Source of the DNA: Piromyces finnis
Taxonomy: Eukaryota; Neocallimastigomycota; Neocallimastigomycetes; Neocallimastigales; Neocallimastigaceae
DNA length: 64,000 nucleotides
Direction of reading: 5' to 3'
NCBI GenBank assembly: GCA_002104945.1
Contig: MCFH01000003.1
Span: forward strand, 558,001-622,000
The notes beneath the pieces were generated by a model. That model saw only the letters and a list, made by a program, of their open reading frames with translations. It was not told the origin of the DNA and did no database searches. The position numbers and the translations under genes were made by a program. This document shows positions 27,694 through 41,543 of this stretch, in pieces. Position 1 is the stretch's first letter; each line of letters begins with the position of its first letter.

Positions 27694-30477
27694 ATGCAAA
27701 AGTATTGGCCAGAGAGACGTTGTCGTGATAAAGATAGCATTTGGATTGCTATTGATAGAATGACTCAGGAGGAAGTCATTTTAAAATATTTCCCAATGGA
27801 TACTTCAGATGATTTTAAAGTTTCAAGAGAAGCTTATACAATGAAATATTTATTCAACGAGGATCAAAAACACTTTTTACAACTCTATGATTATATAGAA
27901 GACCATAATGAAAATCAATATGTTATAGCTATGGAAAAAGCTGATTGTTCTTTGGAAGATATAGTAAATGAAAGAAAATTCTTAACGGAAGAAGAAGCTG
28001 TACCAATATTAAGAGAAATTCTTTATGCAATTCAAGTAATGCATAAAAATAATTTTATACATCGTGATTTAAAGTTATCAAATATATTATTAAGAAACAG
28101 AAATGACCTTTCTTCTGTTGTAATTATCGATTTTGGTGAAACAATGGATAGAACAGAAGAATATTATATTTCTGGTATGGTCGGTACACTTCATTATATG
28201 GCTCCAGAAATTCTTAACAAGAAAAAATATTATAAACCTGTAGATATTTGGGCATTAGGTGTTATTTCTTATCGACTTTTAACAAATTATTTCCCGTTTA
28301 CAACTGAAGAAGAAAATCATTCTAAACAATTGAAGGCAATTTTAAATAATGATATTTCATATATTCGTAGTGACGATACTAGATTATCAGATAAAGCTAT
28401 CGATTTTATTAACTGCTTATTGGATACTGATCCTCAAAATAGAATAAGTATTCAGGGAGCTTTAGATCATCCTTTCCTTAATCCATATTTTGAAGGTGAG
28501 TTTGTACCATATAAACCAATTCCAAAATACTCCAATAAAATGAATAAAGATAATATAAAAGAAGGTAAAGGTATAAAAAGATTATTAACTAAAGCTGTAA
28601 AAAAATCAAAGAAACAAGATATTGTTGGTGAATCAGAAAGAGTTTTTAAAAGCTTGTTCTCAAAGAATAAGCCGGAAATAAATATCACGGAATCTGATAG
28701 TGAAAATACTAGAGACAATGCTAATACAGGATATAATAATTATTCCTCAAATACATACACTCAACAATCAAATAATTATAATGGTTTAAATTATTGTGGT
28801 ACAACTTACCAAAATGATCCATATGTTAATGGTACTCAAACTATTAACAGACTTCAAACCAAACATAATCAAAATGAATATATACCATCTTATTTGAATG
28901 TTTCATTAAGTCGTAACAATTTACAAAAACAAAATAGAGATAATTATGATAGTGCAAAACAGTTAAATGATTATGTTCCACCATCAGGAAATACAGCTGG
29001 AAATGTAAATGAGTATGTTCCACCATCAGGAAATACAGCTGGAAATGTAAATGAGTATGTTCCACCATCAGGAAATACAGCTGGAAATGTAAATGAATAT
29101 GCTCCACCATCAGGAAATACAGCTGGAAATTCTATTGATACCTATTCTAATACATATGAAAACAATCCAAATAATAAATCAAATATATATAACAACAACA
29201 ATAACAATAATAATATAAGATCATATGAAAAAGATGAAATGAATAAATATCAAGAAAAAAACAGTTCTTCAGGAAATCCTTCAAGATACGATGATAATCA
29301 ACATAGAAGAGATAACTCTTCTAGTAGTCGACCTAGATATGATGATGATCGTAATAGAAGAGATAATTTTTCAAGTGGTCGTCCAAGATATGATGAAAGT
29401 CAACATAGAAGAGATAATTCTTCTGGAAGTCGTCTAAGATATGATGATGATCGTAATAGAGTAGATTCTGATGATCGTTCAAGATATGATGATGATCGTA
29501 ATAGAAGAAATAATTCTTCTGGAAGTTGTACGAGATACGAAGATGATCGTAATAGAAGAGATTATTCTTCTGAACGTCCAAGATATGATGATGATCGTAA
29601 TAGAAGAGATTATTCTTCTGAACGTCCAAAATATGATGATGATCGTAGTAAAAGAGATTATTCTTCAAGTGGTCGTCCAAAATATGATAATGATCGTAGT
29701 AAAAGAGATAATTCTTCAAGTGGTCGTCCAAGATATGATGAAAGTCAACATAGAAGAGATAATTCTTCTGGAAGTCGTCCAAGATACGAAGATGATCGTA
29801 ATAGAAGAGATTATTCTTCTGAACGTCCAAAATATGATGATGATCGTAGTAAAAGAGATAATTCTTCAAGTGGTCGTCCAAGATATGATGAAAGTCAACA
29901 TAGAAGAAATAATTCTTCTGGACGACTTCCAAGATACGAAGATGATCGTAATAGAAGAGATTATTCTTCTGAACGTCCAAAATATGATGATGATCGTAGT
30001 AAAAGAGATAATTCTTCAAGTGGTCGTCCAAGATATGATGAAAGTCAACATAGAAGCAATAATTCTTCTGGAAGTCGTCCAAGATATGAAGATGGCTTAT
30101 ATAGCCATCATCAAAGAAATTCTTCTGGAAGCCATTCAAGAAATGATGAAGAACCAAATGATTATTATAAAAGTGAAAAATTATTAAATACTCATAATTC
30201 ATCAACACCACATTCTTCTAAGAGACCATCTCCATTAGCTAATTCTGCTACTATTAAGTCTTCAGATAATAATAATCAATGCAATCTTCCATCAAAAAAT
30301 AAGGAAATGAAGGAAAAAGAAGCAACTTCAAAGTTTTCCAAAGATGATCAAAAAACAAAAAATATTTTGCCTATTGCTCTTAAATTAAAAATTGATGCTC
30401 GCCCTAAGAAATTACCATCTGCTGTTACACAGCATCCATCAAGAAATTCTTCTTTATTTAAGAGTAATAAGAAATAA
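27694..30477 (+). CDS. Serine/threonine protein kinase with degenerate Gly-loop and long repetitive tail
   Basis: Single exon, 927 residues. The kinase domain spans about 4-262: Lys31 in EEVILKYF, αC Glu in SREAYTM, catalytic loop HRDLKLSN (Asp125, Asn130), DFGE at 146-149, APE at 170-172, DIWALGVISYRLL and a closing NRISIQGALDHPF. This is the layout of CAMK-like kinases. The first strand has no GxGxxG; the equivalent stretch is RRCRDKDSIWIA. No splice acceptor upstream could supply a missing loop, so the loss looks real. The tail holds four YVPPSGNTAGN repeats (about 425-480) and then about 280 residues of RRDNSSGSRPRYDD-type repeats resembling RS/RD-rich disordered regions. Substrates are unknown. 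The key catalytic residues are intact, so activity is plausible. Confidence 0.85.
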   Translation: MQKYWPERRCRDKDSIWIAIDRMTQEEVILKYFPMDTSDDFKVSREAYTMKYLFNEDQKHFLQLYDYIEDHNENQYVIAMEKADCSLEDIVNERKFLTEEEAVPILREILYAIQVMHKNNFIHRDLKLSNILLRNRNDLSSVVIIDFGETMDRTEEYYISGMVGTLHYMAPEILNKKKYYKPVDIWALGVISYRLLTNYFPFTTEEENHSKQLKAILNNDISYIRSDDTRLSDKAIDFINCLLDTDPQNRISIQGALDHPFLNPYFEGEFVPYKPIPKYSNKMNKDNIKEGKGIKRLLTKAVKKSKKQDIVGESERVFKSLFSKNKPEINITESDSENTRDNANTGYNNYSSNTYTQQSNNYNGLNYCGTTYQNDPYVNGTQTINRLQTKHNQNEYIPSYLNVSLSRNNLQKQNRDNYDSAKQLNDYVPPSGNTAGNVNEYVPPSGNTAGNVNEYVPPSGNTAGNVNEYAPPSGNTAGNSIDTYSNTYENNPNNKSNIYNNNNNNNNIRSYEKDEMNKYQEKNSSSGNPSRYDDNQHRRDNSSSSRPRYDDDRNRRDNFSSGRPRYDESQHRRDNSSGSRLRYDDDRNRVDSDDRSRYDDDRNRRNNSSGSCTRYEDDRNRRDYSSERPRYDDDRNRRDYSSERPKYDDDRSKRDYSSSGRPKYDNDRSKRDNSSSGRPRYDESQHRRDNSSGSRPRYEDDRNRRDYSSERPKYDDDRSKRDNSSSGRPRYDESQHRRNNSSGRLPRYEDDRNRRDYSSERPKYDDDRSKRDNSSSGRPRYDESQHRSNNSSGSRPRYEDGLYSHHQRNSSGSHSRNDEEPNDYYKSEKLLNTHNSSTPHSSKRPSPLANSATIKSSDNNNQCNLPSKNKEMKEKEATSKFSKDDQKTKNILPIALKLKIDARPKKLPSAVTQHPSRNSSLFKSNKK
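28966..30110 (+). repeat. Coding tandem repeats in the kinase tail
   Basis: There are two families. Four near-identical 42-bp units encode YVPPSGNTAGNVNE (28969-29131). From about 29275 to 30110, units encode (R/K)RDNSSSGRPRYD and RRDYSSERPKYDD, with longer higher-order copies around 29700-29880, 29860-29990 and 29990-30080. High DNA identity suggests recent expansion. Confidence 0.9.
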
Positions 30478-31007
30478 GGGAGTTTTATCATATTTTTTTT
30501 TTTATAATTTTTATTAAAAAATTACATATACAATTTTTTAATAAATTAATAATAAAAAGAATAAATAAATATAATTAATAATAATTATTTATTCTTGTAA
30601 AATTAACCAAAAAAATAAATATATATATTTTAAAAAAAGTCAAATTTAAAAGGCAAAATAGGTTATATCTGTAATTAATTAATATTATTCCAATAATTTG
30701 TATAAAAAAAAAAAAAACTTTAAACTATTAAATATTATTATGACAATTTAAAAAAAAAGTTAAAAAAAAAAAAAGATTGAAAATATAAATATAAAAATAT
30801 AAATAATTATAATGATAAAATAATCAAATAATAATAAAAAAATGCAACCAAACAAACAAATAAACAAAAAAAAAAAAAAAAGAAAAAAAAAATACATATT
30901 TAAATAAAATAATAAAATAACAAATATAAATATTTAAAGAAAAAAAAAAAACTGTTTTTATTAATATTATTTTTTTTTTATTAATTATGGTGGTTCAATA
31001 TTTGATT
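30478..31007. other. Convergent intergenic region
   Basis: A/T-rich, with several poly-A runs. It holds the 3' flanks of the kinase gene and of the minus-strand gene ending at 31008. No gene seen. Confidence 0.6.
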
Positions 31008-31164
31008 TTAAATCATTTCTTTTATTAAAGTATACCATAGTGTAGGTAAGAAACTTTGCAAGAACTTTTTATTTTCTAAATGATTTATATAATTATCCTT
31101 TTAATATAGGAAAAGTAATGTATTAATGTATAATATATTAATAATAAATTAGCATTTTAAAATG

Positions 31165-31198
<34 letters not shown>

Positions 31199-34053
31199 TT
31201 ATTATTATAATGTATAGGATATATTTACCATTTCATGGTAGAGTAATATTATATTGATATTATTAGGTTGAAGGAAAATAATTTGTTTCAATAGTTGTGC
31301 GTAGAATTCATTTGCATGGACGGAATATAAGACTTTATTTTCAATCAAGTTTTTTGTCATGGAGATAATACTTTTATTAGAAGCTTGGGCTAGATCAAAA
31401 TCTTTATTTTTTTTTTTAAATATATAATAAATATTTAAAATAAAATAAAATAAAATAAAATAAAATAAAAAAAAATAAAATAAAATAAAATAAAATAAAA
31501 TAAAATAAAATAAAATAAAATAAAATAAAATAAAATAAAATAAAATAAAATAAAATAAAATAAAATAAAATAAAATAAAATAAAATAAAATAAAATAAAA
31601 TAAAATAAAATAAAATAAAATAAAATAAAATAAAATAAAATAAAATAAAATAAAATAAAATAAAATAAAATAAAATAAAATTAATAATTATGCCATATAC
31701 ATCCCAATATTATTATATAATATAATGATATTAAATTTTAAATTCATGTCTGTTATTACCTTTTATTACTTTTTTTATTTCCATGATATAATCTGTAAAT
31801 ATTTTATTTGTGATTTCCATAAGATGCTTATTTTCTTCAATCAACATTCCCATTTGTAAATAGTCAATGCCTATATTGAGAACTTCATTATTGCTTGTAT
31901 GCAATATATTATTGCCTTGAATAAAGTGTTGACACAGGCTCTTCTGAAGGTCAATTTTTATTTCGTTAAATAGAATATTAATCCAAAACCATAACCAATC
32001 ACTCATGCTTAATTGATGATACATATCTTGATAATTAATATTACTTAATTTCATTTGATTTTCATTGGCATATATATTACATGTAGAAAATATAGGCTTT
32101 AAGAATTGACTCTTTTTTATATGGTGAGTTATTAATTTTATACAAGAAATATTATTTTCATTAAATTCTTTTATACACTGATTTTGTTTGTTTAAATTAT
32201 AGTAATCTTTTAATAAATCAAATAGGATAGACAAATTTGTTGGGAAAATCTTTTTTATATTACAAAATAATTATATATATAATAAAATAGTACAAAATAC
32301 AATATATATTAATATTATTATTATAAATATATTTACAATTATTTCAAATTTAAAATACACTATTATTTATTCCTACCTCTTTTATTAATGATATATAAAC
32401 TTCATAATCTATATTACTTTTAATGATGCTTAAGATACTTAAAAATAGTTGTGTAATCTTTATATAATCCAAGTTATGGATAAGATTACAAAATATTATG
32501 ATATCTTCTTGAAGTAATGATTTATTTCTTGACTTTATAGCATCTAAAATAACCTCTAAGATAAGCGAATTAAATAAAAATTCGTTAATATGTCGTACAA
32601 TCATTTCATCGTTATTAGTATCCCCCTCAATAGATTTATTTCGTATTTCTAAATAAGCTTGGCAAGTATTAACAATTTCTTGTTCATGAACAATAGTATA
32701 TTCCATAATTAATCTATTATTTTATTTATTATTTTTTTTTTCATATAGAATAGAACAGTGTTAATTAAATTAATCTTTATAGGTTATATATGATATATAT
32801 ATATATATTATTGATCAAATAATATTTATTATTATAATTTTTTACTTTTTTTTTGTATTTTTGGTCAATAGATGATAAATATTTTTTGGACCTATTATTA
32901 CATTAATTAAAAAGGTTTCTTTCAAATTTCCATGACTTTTATATTTAACAATGATATATACATATTTATTAATCATAAAATATTTGCTAAACTCCTGACA
33001 AATTATAAATTTATATATATATATATAATTTTTTACCTTGCTTTAATTATTTCTTCTACTAATGGTAATATAATAGATGTTTGATCTAACATATATACAC
33101 AAACATCTAATATATCATTAATAATATCCTAATTATACATGAAATATTTAATAATTTTTATTTCTTTTTAAAAATTTTACTTATATATATATTTATATTA
33201 AGTAATAGAGAAAGAAATGTATAGTTATAAAAAAACTTACAATATTACTATTTTCATTTTTATTAAATTCTACAAAACTTTTTAATATAGATAGTTGTTC
33301 ATTTATAATTTCTTCATAAAAATCGGTTGAACTATAATTTAATGTTTTTATACTTTCTTCAAGTTGTTTTATGTATTTTGTTCGAGGAAATTCCGTTGAA
33401 ATCATAAGAGTTCTTATTCTTTGGATACACCATAGTTGAGTGCTTTAATGATTTGAATAGAATAAATAAAATAAAATAAAATAAAATTAAATAATTGTTT
33501 ATTTTTTTTTACTGCTTTATTTTGAGAAATTAAAATTTACATTTGAAATTTAAAAATCAATATATATATATATATATATTCACATTTATTTAAATAATGT
33601 CACAATGTCATGTACTACTAACTTTGATAATTTTACATTGGATAAAATAAAATCACTTTTAGATTTATCTTTAAAAAATTTTGAAAATTCAAAAATACAA
33701 TGGATTATACATGTGACAGCTTCCTGGTTTAACAAAACAATTTTATTAATAATTAAATTACTTAGTATTTCTTCAATTTGTGGTAAATTGTATATACAAT
33801 CTTCTGCTGTTTCAAAATGCATTAAAAGCTTTTTACCACAAAAATTATATATATATATAGATATAATATAAAATTAAAAAGTCAATGCTTATTTTAAAAT
33901 AATAAAGAAATATTTAAATGTTTTTACTTGATTTAGAGCTTTTAAAGATTTTACTAATGTTGATAAATTATCAAATACAAATTGATAATCTTTTTTTTTT
34001 GTACATATTTCTTCTAGTAATTCAATATTTAAATCTTGTATATTTACATCCAT
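31008..34053 (-). CDS. Uncharacterised helical protein, multi-exon (HEAT/ARM-like character)
   Basis: I do not recognise the family. Exons on the minus strand: 33928-34053 (starts MDVNIQDLNIELLEE), one from 33828 to about 33590, 33241-33442, 33037-33128, 32377-32713, 31760-32249, 31229-31401 and 31008-31097 (ends TLIKEMI). Junctions after 33241 keep frame. The join between the second and third exons does not: the available GT donors give phase 0, while the acceptor at 33443 needs two carried bases. That leaves a non-canonical donor, a missed micro-exon, or a frameshift. The product (roughly 550 residues) is Leu/Ile-rich and helical throughout, with no signal peptide or membrane span, suggesting a HEAT/ARM-type scaffold. 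Intron 6 holds a large pentanucleotide array. Confidence 0.6.
31439..31680. repeat. (TAAAA)n array, about 48 units, inside an intron
   Basis: About 240 bp of almost pure TAAAA units with one interruption near 31465-31475. It fills most of the 358-bp intron between exons 31760-32249 and 31229-31401. The same pentamer recurs at 33465-33486 and, on the other strand, at 60196-60270. Confidence 0.97.
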
Positions 34054-35257
34054 ATTTGATATTTTTATTTCTTAAAGGTTTAATTACAATTTCAATTTCA
34101 ATTTCAAAATAAAAAAAAAAAAATAATTATGTATTATATTATTATCAATCTATCAAAAAATTGAGTTAAAAACAATGTAGAGTTTCTTGCCATATTTTTA
34201 ATAATTTAATATTTAACTTTATTTAATTGATTAATTTTCTTTTGCTTTTACTTCATTTATAATCTTTATTTTAGTATATTGAATTATTTAAACTTTTAAT
34301 AGGTGTATCATTCAATGAATGATGAATTAGGACAATAAAAATAAAAGTGGTTAGTTAACACGTGATTTTTGAAATTTAATTAATATCCATTTTTTTTATT
34401 CATTTACTTTAAATATTTAATTAATATTTAAAATAAATCATCAAAGTTAAGAAAATATTGATATTCATAATGGCTAATATCTTATTTTATAAGAGAAATT
34501 ATGTATGAAAATGTAATATTAGTTCTCTTTCTTATTTGTTTAATAATTTCCTTTTTCTATTATATATAAATTACAAAAGGATAGGGATTACAATTAAAAA
34601 ATAAAATATATAAAAAAACATTTTCAAAGTATTATAATTATAATTTATATAAAATTAATTTGTATCATGCATGGTTCAAATTTTTAAGAAAAAATATTTT
34701 AAATTATGATTATTATTAAAAAACATATAGTTAATATATATATATATATATATTTAATACTTTCTTTTATTTTTATTTATACATAATTTCATTTTTTTTT
34801 CATTCATTTTTAAAATATTTTATTCATATATATATATTGTAAAATAGGTTAAAGATTGTTTTATTAGCTACAATTAGTAATATTTTTTTAAAAAAAAAAT
34901 AATCGTTTTTATTCTTAATGTTTCCAACAGTAATTCTAATAATAGAGCATTAATATTCATTTTTAGAATGATATACTTTAAAGTTTGACAATTATTAAAT
35001 TTTCATTTTTTTATATATATATATATCAATTATTTTATTTTTATTTTATTTTAAAAAGAATATTACATTAACCTGCAAAGTAATTATTTCTTTTTTCCAT
35101 TAGACAACTTACTAAAATCTGGATTATCAAATAACAACAACAGTATTAATAAAATAAAGAATGAAATAATAATTATATGTAGATATATATCATATAATAA
35201 AGCATATTGAAAAAAAAAACTAGAAAAATTAAAATTTGTTCATTATAATTTATATCA
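34054..35257. other. Divergent intergenic region (shared promoter region)
   Basis: 1.2 kb between the divergently transcribed uncharacterised gene and KEX2. A/T-rich, with TA-dinucleotide tracts near 34733-34753 and 35013-35025. No gene; promoter elements cannot be picked out by eye. Confidence 0.6.
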
Positions 35258-38200
35258 ATGAATATAAATTTCTTAATATCCATTATACAATTTATTATAT
35301 TCATTTCATCGGTAGATGCTATACTTGAAAATGGTAAAGAAAATTTAAGAGATACTTCATCATCATCATCTTCTTTTTCAACGATACATTCTAATAAATC
35401 TCCTACAAAATGGGCAGTATATTTATATGATAAAAAGAGAGATAGATATTTAACAGATGAAGAAGCAAATATGGTTGCAGAAGAAAAAAATTTTATTAAT
35501 TTAGGTAAAATTGGTGAATTAGAGGGATATTGGTTATTTAAAATGAAAGAAGATGAATATGAAGGAGAAAATGATACTAATAATAATGAAAATAATAAAA
35601 ATGAAAATAGTGATGATAATGATTTATTATCATGTCAAGAGAATGATAATGAATGCAAAAGTCAATATGATGAAAAAAAAAAAAAAAGAAATATTATTCG
35701 TAAAAGAACAATTACAGAAGCCGAAGATGATCTATCCTATTTAGAAGATTTACATTGGTTTGAAAAACAAAGATATGTACAAAGATATAAAAGAGAATTT
35801 GTTGCATATAGTATCAATGATTTATTAAATCATGGTATTGGTGGGAAAAGTAATGTTTATGATGATAATATACAAAGAAGACAATATATAAATTCATATA
35901 AATATGATCAACAAATAAATGGCCAATTTGTTAATAAACGGAGTCTTTATGACATATTTCGAAAAAATAATTTAAATAAAGAAAAAAAGGAAGCACGAGG
36001 AATTACATTCAATGATAAATATTCAGATTCAGATATATCCTATGATTTTGAAAATTTAAATTTTACTGATCCTTTTTTCCATAGACAATGGCATTTGGTA
36101 ATTAATTAATTTCATCAATTGATTATAGTAATAGGTTTTATTTAAATATAATTATACCATCATATATTAAAATTTCATTATGAATGATTTCAACGAAATA
36201 TTAATTAATAAATAAACATTACTTATCAATATATATGTTAATTTATATAACTTTAATAATTATCATTAAATTTTAATTGCATATCCCATGTCATTTAATA
36301 GTATAATAATGGAACTGTCAGTAAACATATTGGAAATGATATCAATGTAGTTCCATTATGGAAAAGGGGTATCAATGGAACTGGTGTTGTTGTTTCCGTT
36401 ATTGATGATGGTATAAGATTCAATCATTTAAAATTTATTATAAAAAAAATTATTAAATATTAATATTTGATGATATATATTATATGAATATAATTCTACT
36501 TGTAATATTTTGTAGGTGTTGAATGGACTCATGAAGATATTAATCCAAATTGGGTAGGAATTAATCATTGAATCGTAGCTTTAATACATAAATATCATTA
36601 ACTATAGATATTTAAGTAAGGATATTAATAATCTTCATTTATTATTGATTTTTTTTAAATATTATACTATATATATATATAATTTGATATAGAATGTAGA
36701 ATCTAGTTTTGATTTTTCATTAAATTCTCAATATACCGATAAAAGAAGATTATCTAAAGATGATTCTCATGGTACTCGTTGTGCTGGTGCTATTGCTGCT
36801 CAACCAAATTCAGTTTGTGGTATTGGTGTTGCTTTTGGCGCTAAAATTGCAGGTAAAAATGATTTATATTCAAACTTTATATAAAGAGATACTATCATTT
36901 ATTTATTTATCATATTAAATCCTTTGAATTTCAAATTTATTATGAATTCTAAAACTAATTTTTCAATCATTTTTAAATATATATAATATTATTAATATAT
37001 TCTAATAAATTAAATAGGTGAAAGATTAATTTCAACAATGACAACAGATTCAATGGAAGCAACAGCTTTAAATTATAAATATCAAATTAATGATATTTAT
37101 TCAAATAGTTGGGGTCCAAGTGATGATGGTACTTCATTGGAAGGTCCAGGTACTCTTTGTAATAAAGCTTTACAAAATGGTGTTTTAAAAGGTAGAAAAG
37201 GTTATGGATCAATTTTTATATTTGCTTCAGGAAATGGTGGTGTTTACGACGATAATTGTAATTTTGATGGGTTTGCTAATAGTATTTATACCATTGCTAT
37301 TGGTGCTATTGCTCATGATAATTCAAAACCATTTTATGCAGAAGTCTGTTCAGCACAATTAGCTGTTACGTATTCTGGTGATAGAAAATTAGCTATTGTA
37401 AATTATTCTTATTCATCATATGATATAATATAATAAAATAATATAAAATATAAATATTTAAAAAATTTATTATTTTTATTAATTATATTTTTAAAATCAA
37501 CAATTTAATGCTAAAATATATTACACACCGTTTAGACCACGACTGATATATTGAATTCAGGTGTAGATAAAGTAACAAAAGTAAAAGGTTGTACTTCTGA
37601 TCATTCCGGTACTTCAGCTGCTGCACCAATAGCTTCTGGTATAATTGCATTAATGTTATCTGTAAGGTAAATTTTTAACCATACTAAAGGAATAATATAA
37701 TTATATATTAAAAAAAAATTTAATTGATTATTTAATTAATGTCATTATTTTTTTTATTATTATTATTATAAAAAATTAAAATACGAATAAATAAATATAT
37801 AAATAAATAAATAAATAAATAATTTATAAAAGGTCTGATTTAGGTTGGAGAGATGTTCAGCATATTATTGTTAATAATGCAGTAATTGTTAATCCAGATG
37901 ACAGTGGATGGATTAAAAATGGCGCAGGTCATTTTGTTCATCATTTTTATGGATTTGGTAAATTGGATGCTGAAAAATTAGTAGATGCTAGTATAAAACA
38001 TAAGATTTTACCAATAGCACCTTTAAAATATTCAAAAGAAGTATCATCGAGACTAACTATTCCTATTGATAATACACCGGTAGAGTCAACAATAGAATTA
38101 ACAGAAAAAGAAGTAGGTGTTATTCACTCATTGGAACATGTTCAAGTAACCGTTAAACTTCCTCATAAAAATAGACGTTACCTTACCATAAAATTAATTT

Positions 38201-39219
38201 CTCCTAGCGGAACAGAGTCTTTATTAGCTACAGAAAGACCTTATGATGAAGGAACAAATGGATTTAACGGATGGACATTTATGACGGTGTTTAATTGGGG
38301 GGAATCTCCTATAGGTATATGGAAATTAGTTATAATAGATAGTCGTAGAACTGAAAACCCAGATAATATTGTATGGAAATTGGGAAAACTTGTTTCATGG
38401 AAAATTACCGTTCATGGACTTTGTGATGAAAAACATGTTTTATATAATGAAAATAAAAGACCATATTGCAGTGTTAATATAAACAATGATAATTCTCTTT
38501 TTGAAACCATTAAAAATAAATATGTATTTTTGGGTTTAATGTTGATTTGTATCATTGTATGCTCATTTATATTTTACTTATTTAACAAAAAACGTAATGA
38601 TAAGTACCTACCATTACAAACAAATGAACCAAATTTTGAATTAAGTAAATTAAAAAATAAAGAATTTCATAATAGTGACACTATATATAAAAGTAGTCAG
38701 GCATCCTTGGATATAAAGAATAAATCATCTCCAACAAAATCCTCCGCTAATTCCAATAATACTAAGGCAAGTCCAAGTTATAGTATAGAGGTTGAAACTG
38801 AAAATAATTCAAAGAATGTACCTTTAATGCATTTCAAAATGAACAATAAAAGTAATCTTGTTAAATCATGGTCTCTAAGTAATATTCAAGAGCGTAAATC
38901 TAATATGTATAGTAGTAATGAAGATAATACACCAATTGCAGAAGATAAGAAATTTAAATTCCCTAAGTCAGGAAATGCCCAGGATATAAGAAACCTTATT
39001 GAAAGAAATACACGAGAATTACAAAAACAAAGTAGTCTTCGTAAAGAATTTGGCAGCACTGCCTCTTTAAAAAATGATACATCAGAAAAAAAACCAATGT
39101 TAAGACGTGCCTGCTCATCAAAAATATTATTAGATGACGGTGAATCTAAAAATGTAAAAAAATCTAATCTTAAATTAAACAAAAGTAAAAGTTCTAACAA
39201 CTTAAAATTAAAATTCTAG
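35258..39219 (+). CDS. KEX2: Kexin-like proprotein convertase (S8B subtilase, KEX2/furin family)
   Basis: Seven exons (35258-36097, 36302-36410, 36516-36553, 36693-36852, 37018-37397, 37536-37666, 37833-39219) give 1014 codons. A signal peptide (residues 1-21) precedes a propeptide with dibasic sites, including VNKRS, and an acidic Asn/Asp insert. The catalytic triad is Asp315 (VIDDG), His355 (DDSHGTRCAG) and Ser536 (SGTSAAAP). The oxyanion Asn is Asn455 (ASGNGG), and SNSWGPSDDG is diagnostic for kexin/furin. A P domain (about 620-770, SLEHVQVTVKL to WKLVIIDSR), a membrane helix (about 783-803) and a 210-residue basic/Ser-rich cytosolic tail follow. Role: late-Golgi cleavage after paired basic residues in secreted precursors. 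The tail is longer than in yeast. Assignment is very secure. Confidence 0.97.
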
Positions 39220-40837
39220 AATACATAGAATGCCAGTTTTTTTATTATAATCACTTTAAATATTTATAGACATCACTTTTTTTTTATATATATATATATC
39301 CTTTTTTTTTTTACCTTTTATATATATACAATTAATTTAATTTTATTTTTAAACTATTTAATTATATAATTATTGTTATTAAGTATTTATAATTAAATAT
39401 ATATTTTTAAATATAATCAATTAAACTATCGTATTTTCTTAAAATTATATAATTGTATTGTAAAAAAAAAAATTGAATACTGAAATAAAGAATATCATAT
39501 TATTCAAATTTTTTTATAAAATAACAATAGGATATATCAATTTATTTTATTTATAATGTATTAATTTAAAGATATATTTTAATATTATTTTTTATTGTTA
39601 AGCATGAAGAAAAGGCTTTATTTTTACATTATTGTATCCTACCCAAAAAATAAAATTTTTCATAATTATAAAGAAGTAATTATTTAATACTTTATTTAAT
39701 AATATATAAACAATAAAATAATGAATTTCATTTTTTTTATTGTTATATTTTATTATGATTAATATAATGACAACTAATATCTTATTGTCATAATTTTATT
39801 ATATATATTTAAATTTCCTTTTTTTTGAATTATAAAAAAAATTTTTTTGCAAAAAACGAAACTTTATGGGTAAGCAAAAAATAATTTATTGCTGTATTTT
39901 TAATATATACTTTTTACAAAAATATTTATTAATAAAAAAAATTTTTTTTTTAAAAGATATTCTACTTTTCTATAAAAAAAATTACTAATTTAAACTTTTT
40001 ATATTTATTAAAGTAAAAAAAAAAAAAAAAAAGTAAAATAATAATAATAATATTATTATTAATAGTAGTAATAACAATTTATTAATAAAATTAAAAAAAA
40101 AAAACTTACTTCTTTTTTTCTATAATTTCTTTAATTTATATAATAGAATAAGTCATAATAAAAAAAAAAAATAATTTTATTTCAAAATCTATTAGTATAT
40201 AAAAAGGTATATTATTTTTAATATATAACAATAAAAAAAAATATCAATTTATCATTGTTGGACATTAAAACTTTTATTAAAGATGTCATAATGCATAAAA
40301 TGAATTTAAAAACAAGTCAAGAAATCTATATATATATTTAAGTTTCTCAACAACTATAATTTCAACATTATAAAAATATTCTGTAATATATATATATAAA
40401 CTTTATCTTTATTAATAACAATATAATTTCGCAATATAGAAGATTTGATTTGATGAAATTTCCATTAATTCTACAAATTTAGAAATGCATAAATAAAGAT
40501 GAATAAGAATATTAAAATAAAAATAAATAACCATATATTACGTTTTTATTTGAAACTTGAGGAATCTACTTTAAAATATTTATTATTTTAATACATATTG
40601 AACATTTAATAAAAGAAATTAATGTTTTTTATAAATAAAACTATTTTATTTATAAATAGTATTCAGATATATTAAGCTAAAGAAGAATATAATTTCTTTT
40701 AAAATTTTAAAATACCATTTATTCTTTTTTTCTTAATTAATGCAAAGAAATTAAAATTATTTATTTATGTATATAAAATTAATATTATAATTTATTAATA
40801 ATATTAAAGATAAAAATAGAATAAATAAAAAAGAAAA
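39220..40837. other. A/T-rich intergenic region
   Basis: 1.6 kb between KEX2 and RBX1, both on the plus strand. Poly-A/T and TA runs only. Probably the RBX1 promoter plus the KEX2 3' UTR. No gene seen. Confidence 0.6.

Positions 40838-41543
<706 letters not shown>

Noticed and set aside
29333-30211. 292-codon minus-strand open frame rich in His, Tyr and Asp
   Set aside because: Shadow of the Arg/Ser/Asp repeats in the plus-strand kinase tail.
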